64,000 bases of DNA, taken from contig VXAU01004424.1 in assembly GCA_013399695.1 (NCBI GenBank), positions 62,001-126,000 of the forward strand, in the 5' to 3' direction. This DNA is from Formicarius rufipectus (taxonomy: Eukaryota; Chordata; Aves; Passeriformes; Formicariidae). The notes under the pieces were generated by a model that made no database searches, was not told the origin of the DNA, and was given only the letters and a program-made list of their open reading frames with translations. A program made the position numbers and the translations under genes. Positions 24,161 through 33,946 of this stretch are shown piece after piece (within the stretch, counting starts at the first letter, position 1; each line of letters begins with the position of its first letter).

Positions 24161-27100
24161 CAAACTGTATTTCTATACTGTGATGAAGTTCAAAACAAAT
24201 CATATACTACAGCAGAGTTTTTTCAGACATCTTTTTCCAAACTCAAGAGCTTCATGGTAATATAATTTAGCTCATGAGCATGCTTGTATGAGTGTCATGT
24301 GGGCCACAAACTATGTACTCCACCTAAAGAAACTGCTGTCCCAATTTATCCCTTTGCACCCCTTGTTTTCATTTTTTCCAGAGCAATATTTGCAATAGCA
24401 CTGACATGAGGCAGAACTTACTCCAAAATTCTCCATAGTTCCTTTTAGAAAATACATAGAGGTATGTACTGAAACTATCTCCTGACAAGCAGGAGATCTT
24501 ACAGGGATTATGTTTCCACCCCTGCTCCCCACCTGCCCTTTCTCTTCCCTTTATTTTTTGTTGCTTATGAGGCAGATAGTTATTATCAGTTTATTATTAC
24601 TGCTTTTCCACAGACTTTCTCAAATGTCAAGTGAATCTGATCTGGAGTTCAAGCCCATAATTACACTGGACCAACTCCAGGTGCTCGTAAATAAATCGGT
24701 GGTGGCTGCTAGGGCTGCCAGAGCTCTGTCATTCTGCTCTTCTGAGGGTGGACAAGGGCTTTGGCTCTTTTCTAAAATTCTACACTTGCCCCAGAGTTTT
24801 TCACACCTTATTTTAAAAGACCCTAGGCTTTCTCACTCTAGTTTGGCATAGTCTTACACAGGAAGAGAAAGCTACTAGCCTGCCACATTGTTGAATATGT
24901 ACATTCAGAAAAGCAGCTGAAATACAGATTGTTACTTTTTTTCCCCCCTTGCTTTCTCCATATGTGGGAACCTTGCAGGAACAGACATATTTCTGTCTCT
25001 CTGCTCTGGCCTCTTTGTTGACATTAATAGTTTACACTGGGCTCTACAGCGAGGCACATCTTTGTCACAGTGTATCAACTGTGCCCAGCTACACAGGTCA
25101 GTTCCAAAGCTTGGCGAGAATGTCCCTTAAGTGCAGAGACGTCTGGATTCAGGATCACGGATTTCAAAGGAGAGGGCAGAGCATTCATTCACAAACCTGG
25201 CTTACTGAATTCTGAGAAGTGTACTAGTGATTTTGAATGTAACTTTCAAGGCGGTTTCTTATCATATCAATGCATGTACAGCACAGCATCTGGTTACAGA
25301 ATGAAATCTCCAACCAGTGCAGGCTCGAACTGAAAATGCTACAGGTATTTATCTTCTGACATCTTAAACATCTTTTTCCTGAAAAACTTCGAATAAACTA
25401 CTCAAGCACATCATTAGAGTTGATTCAGGATATGCAACTATTCAGAAAATGGTTCTTTTTCTTCAACCCCATCAGCAATTAGAACTTGTCCCCATGTCAG
25501 CCTTTCAGCGAAGCAGAAGGCAGCACAGATCAAAATTCGCACAACTTGATCCACACTGAGTTTTTACCAGAAGCTAAAACAATTCCTGAAATCAGATCTA
25601 ATCCTGAGTACAGACAAGGCCTCAGGCTGCCAACTAGTTCCAAATGTTTTTAAGATGTGAACAGTTTTATGCTGCCAATGAGGCTGAGATGACCAATTCT
25701 TTTCAAATGGGTCACTCTAAGGCCAGCAAACGGTAACAGTGTTTCACCAGTGTTACCCTGGCTCATAGTCACACTGGTCACATAAAGGTGAAACTGGACT
25801 CTTCCATAATATGTTGAGTCATTGTGTCTTCTGCAGAGCTCTTTTCAAAATAAAGCAGAATACTTCATGGAGTGAAAACCACTGAATTCTTCAGGAAAAA
25901 AAAAAAAAANGTTCTTTTCTATATCACTCTCCAGGGAGACCATTGTTTAAATAAGCATTTGCTTTGTGCCCCAAAGTACAGATGTTTTTGACTCTCATCA
26001 TAAATCAAACATGCATATGTCTAACACATTACAAAAGAGTAGAAAATAGGATGGGTTAACATGGTTGGTCTGAACCAAATTATACTTCTTTAATAATCTT
26101 AATTTTTTGCTGGTTCTTCTGGGAACAAAAGATTCAGCAATATCACTGTGCCTCCCTCTCCTACCTTGGAATTCAAAATAACCCTTCACTTCTTCTGAAA
26201 TGTAAACTTGAAATAATCTTGTATCTGGATCATGGATTAAGTTTTCAGGAGAAAAGTCTCTGGTAGAAGATGGCAGGGACTATGCCTAAAGTTAAATTCA
26301 GACACAAATCAGTTCTGAGCTAGAGAGAATGAAGAGTTCTTGTTAAATGGGTTGCAGGTTTTCAGTTGCAGAAGTTCCATCAAGAAACCATTCGGATATT
26401 TGAAAACAAACAAGGACAGCCTCACGTCACTCAATAAAAACAAGTTTAACATTTCAATTACTGTTTTCTCCTCTTAGACAATTCTCTCAGGACTATGTTA
26501 AAGGGCATTTTTTTCCACAGAATCAGAATTCCATCTCTAAACCTTTACAGTTCCAGAGACAGGGCTGCCCCTTTTCTTTTTCCATAAGGAAAGGCAAGGC
26601 CTTTGATAGTTTCAAATACGGGTGTTGAACAACAGGACAAATTGTATTGAAAGGCAGCAGGATAAATTGTATTTTCAAGGTCCCTTTTTAATCTTGGCTT
26701 TTAACCTTGCCATGATTTATGTTTGACCTCCTTTCCACGGTAGCTTTCTTCTTTCTCTCCCTCAGACTGGAAGGTCACATCTACGCTTTCTATTTGATGT
26801 GGGTTTCATGTAACTGTACAAAGTAATTCGTAACCACTAGGCAAAAGGCATGTGCCCACACCACATCATTATCCTGCAATTAAGAAAATTCTCCCTGCCA
26901 CAAAGCTATAAAGCCCAGGGATGTTTCAAGATAAGCCCTCAATATTTATTCTGAACTTATCTAGATCATAAAGGTGCTGTAGTGCTGCAGACAAAGATAT
27001 TTTGTAGTGTATCTTGTGAAATATTTGTTGGGTGTTGATGTGAAATTTTTTATGTTTGCCTCATCTCAGCATGTTTCCACACCTTTGGCGCCTTTTTTTT

Positions 27101-27829
27101 TTTTTTTTTTTTTTTCTGCACAGGCTTCAAACAGAAATAGAGAAAATGGCTCTCCTCTGCAGCAGAATGGGACAGAAGCATGAATTCTGTTCAGTTCCGT
27201 GTATTCTCTACATAATCTCTCAGGTTTATTATATTCTTCAAATTATTCCCCTGCGGTTATTCCCTGTGTAGTATGCGCTGTTGTTCCTATTTCAGGTTGC
27301 TTTGTATGACTTGATCAAGCAGGGCTTGAATTCTCCATGTAATTCACTTAGAAAATGTTTGATTAAGGTAAAAGATTGAATTGAAAGGAAGATAAAAAGA
27401 TTCTACCTTCCCCAGAGGGTAAATGTTTAATATCATAAAATTTGAATGTTCTCAGTGTTTTTTTAACTATGTGGACAAACACCTTTGCTGCACCACTGTG
27501 GTGAGGTCTACGACATTTTGTATTTTTTCCACCTTCCTAACAATGTCTTGGTTTTAAATAAGCACATCTGAGGGGAAAAAAAATATGTTTCTCCCTATAA
27601 ACAAAAAGTGGTGATGACTTTCTGCATTCCCAGCTTCTACCTCATGTGGCCCCAGTAGTAAGGAGAGAGCAGGACATTTATCAAATCGCTCTTTTAGACA
27701 GTCTGCTCCGCAAGCTCTTCCCAGTATCTGCTGCAGCCCACCAGGAGCTTCTGCCATCAAGTTGAGATAGCCTGGGAAGGTGGGGCAAATTAGAGAACTG
27801 TCGTATGTCTCTGAACGTTTTCATCATGA
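24161..27829. other. Probable intergenic DNA; no gene seen
   Basis: No exon chain, RNA gene or dated repeat is recognisable. An acceptor-like site at 24612-24613 leads into a short open stretch, but no good donor follows. An A14 run ends in a single N at 25910, and a T23 run lies at 27093-27115. The interval separates the presumed end of the left gene from the CpG island. Confidence 0.45.
27093..27115. repeat. T23 homopolymer
   Basis: An uninterrupted run of 23 T is followed by CTGCACAG, so it looks like an extreme polypyrimidine tract. No matching exon donor follows, and I treat it as a simple repeat. Confidence 0.9.
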
Positions 27830-27885
27830 CTAGACTTCGCGAACGAAGATTTGGGAGGGCTCTACCCACACTTTGAACTTACACT
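27829..27885. repeat. Second, shorter copy of the hairpin-motif element
   Basis: The segment beginning CTAGACTTCGCGAACGAAG matches the start of 7990-8152. The core CTTCG-CGAA-CGAAG is a perfect five-base stem with a four-base loop. In the 7990 copy two CpG sites of this core have become TpG (CTTTG and AATGAAG), as expected from methyl-C decay, so this copy preserves the hairpin better. The similarity fades after about 30 bases, and the CpG-rich part seen at 8021-8135 is missing. Confidence 0.55.
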
Positions 27886-28290
27886 ACAGAGAAACACCGT
27901 CCATAAATACTCCTAATGCAGGAGCTACCCATAAACTCACGCACGACCAACGCTTCCAAGCCCTGCCCAGCCCCTTTTCCGCTCCGGAGCTCTGTCGTTG
28001 GGCCTGGTCTCCTTGAAACAATTAAACATTCTCTTGGTCAGGCACGATGGAAGGGGACCCAAAACACTCGCCCTACGCCGCTCCGGGCGCGGCCCCTTTA
28101 AGGCGCGGGGCAGCGCCTGCAGGAGGCGCACGGGAGCGGAGCGGGGAGCGCCGGCCGGGGGTCCCGGGGGGTCCGGCGGTCCCGTCCCGTCTCGTCTCGT
28201 CCAGTCCCGGGGTCCCGTCCCCCGTGGGACCACGAGCGCCACCGCTCCCCCCTGTGCCCCCTCTCACCCCAGTCCCCCCGGAGCGAGGGG

Positions 28291-28320
28291 CCGCCCCGTC
28301 CCGCCCCGCTCCGCCCCGCC
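28291..28320. promoter_or_regulatory. Three GC boxes at exact 10-base spacing
   Basis: CCGCCCCG occurs at 28291, 28301 and 28311, each followed by two variable bases. Such boxes bind Sp1/KLF-type factors, and the 10-base period puts all three on one face of the helix. If they act as promoter elements the main start should lie close by on the right, which competes with reading 28324 as a splice donor. Confidence 0.7.
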
Positions 28321-28323
28321 GAG

Positions 28324-28324
28324 N
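28324..28324 (+). other. Single N at the first base of a probable splice donor
   Basis: The context is GAG|NTGAGTGTGG. If N is G, this becomes the consensus donor GAG|GTGAGT. It would end a non-coding first exon and open a 426-base intron closed by the acceptor at 28748-28749. Confidence 0.5.
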
Positions 28325-28749
28325 TGAGTGTGGCGGCCTCGCTCGCCCCTCGTTCTCCGCGGGAGCGGAACCCGCGCGGGCGCTGCCCCCGGGGCACGGC
28401 CGGCACCGCCACCGCCGTGCAGGAGGCGCCGCGGGCTCCCCGCTCGCTAGGGCAGCGGGTTTGCGTCGCGAAGGTGCTGCACGAAACTTCCCCGGTGCCT
28501 CCCGCCGGGGCCGCGCTGTCAGTGCGCGTCGGGGAGGACGCGGGGCTCGCCCTGTGCTCCCCGCACGCTGCGGGAGCACCTGCGCTGGGGCCGGGCTGCA
28601 CCCGCGGCTGTGCGGGGACGGCTCGGAGCCCGCGGGAGCAGCGAGCGGGGGGCGCGGCGCAGAGTCCGCTCCCGCTGCCGCCCGTGGTGCCGGGGCCGCT
28701 TCGCAGCGGGGCTGAGAAATGTTTGAAGGAGTTTTGTCTCTTCTTTCAG

Positions 28750-28883
28750 CTGGAAGAAGAGGCATCGGCGGCAGCAGCAGCGCGCACGTGTGATGTAAAG
28801 AAAGAGGGACTTTATGATGCTGGCTCGTTACAGCACAGCGGGATACCGGGAAAGGCTGGCAGAATCAACAGGGCGCTTGTTTG
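28750..28883 (+). CDS. Probable second exon with start codon of the CpG-island gene
   Basis: The acceptor TTTTGTCTCTTCTTTCAG ends at 28749. After 64 bases of probable 5' UTR, with a CACGTG box at 28785-28790, an ATG at 28814 opens a frame reading MMLARYSTAGYRERLAESTG and then RLF, leaving one base of a codon if the donor GTGATG at 28884 is used. That donor is mediocre (T at +5). If it is ignored the frame runs on to a stop at 29054-29056, giving 80 residues with no domain. A second ATG at 28817 has A at -3. The peptide before the donor is basic and hydrophilic, but I do not recognise it. The exon itself is better supported than its coding role. Confidence 0.42.
28793..28798 (+). promoter_or_regulatory. 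Start-stop upstream ORF (ATG-TAA)
   Basis: An ATG immediately followed by TAA lies 15 bases before the proposed start at 28814, inside the probable 5' UTR. Elements of this minimal type are known to hold initiating ribosomes and lower translation of the main frame. Its context (G at -2, T at +4) is weak to moderate. Confidence 0.4.
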
Positions 28884-30304
28884 GTGATGCACGGAACCTC
28901 TTTGGCCCAGAGCCTCATAGCTGGGGTGAAGAGCTTGAATACTCACCTTGGCTTAAATGGGTCAGCAGTGGAATTGTAGCTTGCCCTAACTTGTTTTCTA
29001 AACTCAAAAAAAATAATAGTATGTTTAAAAAGGGGGAAAACAATGAAGTGTTTTGATTAACAGGAGAAAAATGGATAGGGTATGCTGATAGTTACAAGTG
29101 CTTGAAGGGTATTACATGTAGAGCATGGATATCCAGTGCTGCAGAGCTAACTACTTAATGACACCTTTGCATCCTTTCTACTAATAATGAAGCTTGAAGT
29201 CTGCACGTGATCGTGTATTATGACTCGTTTTAGGAGAGACTTTAGTGGTCTTTCAAAGACTGAGTGTACTCGAGTTTATTACTTGGCAGGGGGCAGCAGC
29301 ATGAAGCCTGGGAATGAAAATAGGAAGTGAACATTATTCATTTAGTTCTGATATTGTTCTAGGTCTTCAGCAGTTGTGTCATCAGACTGATCTTAGCTCA
29401 GATAGCATCTCATGTGCTGAAAGACAGTACTCTTGTCTTGGTAGGTACCTAGTTCTGCGTGTGTGAACAGTCCTTCTGATATGGAATATGTTCTGAACAA
29501 GTCTGGCTATTTTTATCATGGACAATCTTTAATCAAACTGTATTATACTGAAAAATGTTCTCAGCCTGTAATATCTTAATCTCTTGTGTTCAAAATGGAA
29601 ACAAAAGCCACCGGAAAATTGAAACCTCTCTTGACTGATTCACTTGGCTAATGAGGTTTATGGCAACACAGCTGTGTTCAGTGTTACTACATTGAGTTGT
29701 CATTACCTCTTCGATAGGAGGATGTGCTGTCTTCTGGTTTTGTGCAATGCCCCATGTAACCAGCAGTGGCAGAGGTTCAGTCTGCGTTTTCAGAGAAACA
29801 GTCCTGGTTTCTTTTTGGTCGTTTTCAAGCCTTCATGAGACAGAAGTGCCTGTTGTGGAAAGGGGGAAGGAATAGTAGTAATGTGCTCAGCTCTTGAAAT
29901 GCAGGCCTGACAGCTGTTCTTGTCACGAGATGTTCTTCCCTGGTGGGATGTTCAGAGGTTTGATATGTCATCCTGTTTTCCTGTGCCTGCTGAGGCCTCA
30001 ATAAAAGGGTATTGACCTGGTCCTTAGATGCATCTGGCTATAGGTAACGTCATGGTGAGATGCAGTAGAGTAGTTTGTTCTGTTTCGGTTCTGCTTTGTT
30101 TAACTGTCTGAAGATTTTATTGAATGTTAAAGTAGTGAGATGCAGTTAAAATGTTTCTTTGCTGTCCTGATAGGAAAGATGCTTCAGCTTTCACTTTAAA
30201 GTAGCTGTGTTAGTTATAACACTCTAAGAGCAGTATCCTAGCGTAGATATGTGTACCTGTAAGTTTATCTGTCCATGATATCCTTACTAACCTCTTTGAT
30301 ACAG

Positions 30305-30406
30305 GCAGGTCCAAAGTGTCTGTCTTGGGTAGAAACTTCTGCAGTCACCATAGGAAAGTCACAGACTTCTTAGCAGTAAAGCCCGGAACAAAATTCCTGT
30401 CTTCAG
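30305..30406 (+). other. Candidate exon with a perfect TACTAAC branch site
   Basis: The acceptor context is TTACTAACCTCTTTGATACAG, with TACTAAC about 15 bases before the AG, and the donor is TTCAG|GTGAGC. The exon is 102 nt. Only one frame is open, and it is the one delivered by the 28814-28883 exon; it leaves in the same phase. It would encode RSKVSVLGRNF and onward to KPGTKFLSS, which matches no family I know. It could equally be a non-coding exon or a pseudo-exon. Confidence 0.38.
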
Positions 30407-33400
30407 GTGAGCGTTAGCTCCTGCTAGGTGCGGCCTGCCTGTATTCCCCTGGGGGAATCATTTCACACTCTGTGTTTCCCTAGAAAATTTATAGTTCCCA
30501 ACTGCACTCTTCAGTTCTGTGTGGATGAAAACCATGCTGACTCATATGCTGAACTGTTGCAGCCTTGCTTCATGTAAACACAAGCACACTTCCAAAATAT
30601 TTAATTTGTAATGTCCTCTGTGGAGAGCTATCCCACAGTTCCTGGCATAATTCCCAGAAGCAGTAGATTCTGGGGTGCCGGGAGTTTCAAAGGCCATTGG
30701 TGCCCAGCGGGTAATTGTCTGAACTAGTTTAGTGTAGTTTATACTGGCATTGGGACAGTTCAAACTGAACAGGTATTTAATCTTGCTTAAAGCAAGTCTG
30801 CTTTGAACAATACTTGGTATGTGTATGAATGATCTGGAACCTGTTTGGACATGGCTGTCAGATCTACATGGTAGAGAAGGCTTTGTTATGGCAAGTACAC
30901 TTTGGTGTAGATATACCTCCTAACAATTTCTAAAACAACCTTATCAGTGTGCAGTTATAGTAAAATCAGGAATAAACTATTAAAAGACTTGTTTTCTTAG
31001 TTCCTCTGTGACAAATAACAGTGGCAATTGTTTTGTGAAAGACCTGAGTTTATATCCACATTTAAAATGCTTATTAAAAAGAATTTCTCAGAAAAATGGA
31101 AACTCACCCTTCCCATTCATGCACACAAAACACCTCACAGGTCTTTTATTTGAAAATAAACTACAATATATGATTCGACTACAAAGAAGGGGAGTGAAAC
31201 CAAAGGATGATTTTTGTCTGTACTGGCTAAGTACAGCATTGGAACTTTAATATAAATACCTTCTCCTTGAAAGCACTAATTAGTTCAATGGGGACTAATT
31301 GATAAGGAACTAGAGTTCTTTGGCTCTTTTGTGGGTTTTAAACTTTGGATTTCTTTTTTGGTTATTATTGTGAGCTTGGTTGAAAGAATAATCCATTATG
31401 GTAGGTATGGATAGTAATTTGGGAGGGGTTCAGTGCAGCTTATGGATAGTCCAGATCAATCACATATCACTTGCTCATGTAGGTTGACTGTCAGGGCACT
31501 ACCTATAATTGTTAAAAATCATCTATTTACTGAACTGTGCGAAGGTTCACTGATGACGTAACTCATTCCAACATCCTACATGTTTTAAGCTTCCATTCTT
31601 ACTTTTTTGATTTTGAAAATAAGACTTTAGAGATGCTAGAGTAGTGAGATGTGCTCAAAACAGGATAAATCTGGGTAGCAGAACTGGTTCAAAACTCTGG
31701 AGAAAAAGCTCCTAATGCAGATGGAGCTCTGGATCTCATTGAGGTCCCTTGGGGATACAAACCATTGCTCTCACTGCCACAACTTTGCAGCTGCTCATAG
31801 CAAGTGCGGTGTCAGTGCAGCTGGAAGAGCAAATCTCTGCTCTTTCTTACCTTTACAGATGGACGGATTTGAAGGTACCGTGCCTGTCACTGCTTTGCCT
31901 GCAGGAAGCGTACTTAGCATAGTGATGTTTTAGTACAAGAAACATCCCTTCTGGAAGTGTGATTCAAGGCTCTACTTGTTTTCTTTCTTTATTCATATTC
32001 CATTCATATGGGAAATTTCTTAGAAATATGGCTTAATCCACAAATTAATTTCACTAAAAAGTCTTTATCAGAAGTCTGCAATTGAAGTGTAGAGATGTGG
32101 CATTTTGTTGCTTAGGTGTGCTGGGAGATGTTTGCCATTGGTAGAGTTCCATTAATTACAATGCTTATTTCAAAATCTTGCTTTCTATGATGACCATTAG
32201 GTGCATTTTTCTTTGTAGAAGCAAAGGAGGTTAAAAATTTTGTAGGCATCTGTTACTGTTCCTATGACAGCTGTCTTTCTCCAGTTTTAACTATCATTTT
32301 CTGAGTAGCTCTTAACTGGGATTGTAACATTAATGGCCACCTGCAGAATAAGTAGAAAAGGAGCTTTTTCAATGCTTTCTCTCAGTCAAAAAATGTGTCT
32401 TGTGAGTTACACTATTTCAATCAAGATGCAGTGTGTTTAAACATGTACTTACTAACTCTGTTTTGGTGCCTGGCATAATTGAGTGGTATGGTTACAATAT
32501 AAAGTAGTAGCTAGTTCCTTAGCACTATTTAATCATGGTTTGTCTTGAGTAAAGCAGACGGTACCACTGATACTGTTCTTCAGAGGCTTGAAAACTGGGA
32601 AGATCACTTGAAATAAGATGATGCAATTTTTGTCCAGGGTCATGTACAAAATTATGTTCTCTTCAGATGGCAATTGTGAAACAAGTGAGGGCTTCTTGCA
32701 ACATGCTATCAGTTATTGCATAACCAGCAGCAAATAAGGACTATCCCTCTGTCTAGGTGTGAGCAGTGGGATGTGTTGTCCTCAGGCACCAACGTACTTT
32801 TACATCAATGTGCAGCACTACTGTAAAAAAGCTGTAAAATAGCCCATGTTTATTCAAACCCTCCTTTCCAGCATACTGACCATCTTTCTCCAAAGTGGAT
32901 AGGTAACTTCTGTGTAGTCAGTGTCTATATCAAGAATTTGTAAATGGCTGTCTTCCTGACGCTATCTGGAAAATACTGTCATGAGGGCAGGTTTTTTTAT
33001 GTTAGGTGACAACCTGTATGTCTGAGTAATGCAATGTTGGAAACTGTTGGTGGTAAAGTAGCAGCAGTTTGAAAAGCTCTGTGACCCTAATCCAGACTTG
33101 TTTTAGAGGGTAACTTCTAATACAGAATCTTGTACAGTTTAGTCCAGTTGGAGGGCCAGCTGTCTGTTTTGGAAATCAGGCTGCTGCCTTTTAAGATGAA
33201 AGCTATATTTTGCGAATATGAACTCCTTTGTATCTGCTTTGCTCTGCCTTGTCCAAGGGAAGGAGCAGCTGTAGTCCATTCACCAGACCTGCATTTGGCT
33301 GTTGCTGCCATTGTGTTGTGTGTAAACATGTACCATTATTTTGGATCATATAGCAGCCTGTTCAAAAGGGTCTTGCATTCCCCAGCTGTTCTGCAACTTT

Positions 33401-33864
33401 TCCATCTCTAAGCTTGCCAGCTGCTTAATACAGGCAACTGTAGCTGCATTTGTTTCTCTGGTGTTAAGTATTAGTGGAGATAAAAATTGACTTCTTGTTA
33501 AATGCTAGTTGCTGTGAGCCCCTCCTGTTCCAAATGGCCTTAAAAGAAAGGCTGTTCTTATTCTATTGAAGCTGTTAGAAGTTTTCTTCATCACTAGTTG
33601 AACAGATTGCATAAATATCTTTTTTTTTTTCATATTTTGAAATGAATATGAAATACAGTTGTGTTTACATATGTATGCACATCTACCGCCTGTGGTAGTA
33701 ACTAATCCAAAAGAACTTGGGTACAAAAAGCTGTCCCTTAAAGCTATGTCAACATCTCCTTTGTTTTCCCACTTCTCTGAACAATGTTCAGTTTAATAAG
33801 GCGTCCTCTGCTCTCTTGTCAGCCAAGCCTTTTGTTTACTGATTCTTGAAACTTTTTGTTTCAG

Positions 33865-33946
33865 TAGCAGCACTGCTCAGATTGGATGTCAAAGAAGGGA
33901 CAGGGGCTCTGAAATGCCTTGTATACGCAGTAGGTGCTCAGTCCAG
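33865..33946 (+). other. Candidate exon, 82 nt
   Basis: A long pyrimidine-rich acceptor (AACTTTTTGTTTCAG) and a consensus donor (TCCAG|GTGAGG) bound 82 bases. Two frames are open. The one compatible with the 30305 exon reads AALLRLDVKEGTGALKCL and onward, ending two bases into a codon. No later candidate accepts that phase for long, so the chain is not established. Confidence 0.3.

Larger units (their letters stand above)
28050..28720 (+). promoter_or_regulatory. CpG island, probable promoter of a plus-strand gene
   Basis: GC content and CpG density jump sharply between about 28055 and 28720 against an AT-rich background on both sides. The left edge holds CCCCTTTAAGGCGCGGGG near 28091. G5 and G6 runs at about 28155-28174 could form quadruplexes, and three GC boxes lie at 28291-28320. 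Long open frames on both strands here (for example 28047-28715 and 28073-28765) are products of GC-rich DNA lacking stops and show no domain. Direction is inferred as plus from the splice sites at 28324 and 28749 and from the G+T-rich plus strand to the right. A divergent minus-strand transcript cannot be excluded. Confidence 0.88.

Noticed and set aside
24614..24680. Open stretch after a TTTTCCACAG acceptor
   Set aside because: The only donor (CCAG|GTGCTC) is weak, and the frame simply runs on through unique sequence; it was judged a chance frame.
28047..28765. Several long open frames on both strands in the GC-rich block, up to 230 codons
   Set aside because: GC-rich DNA has few stop codons; the peptides are Ala/Arg/Pro/Gly-rich without domains, overlap each other on both strands, and cross the N at 28324.
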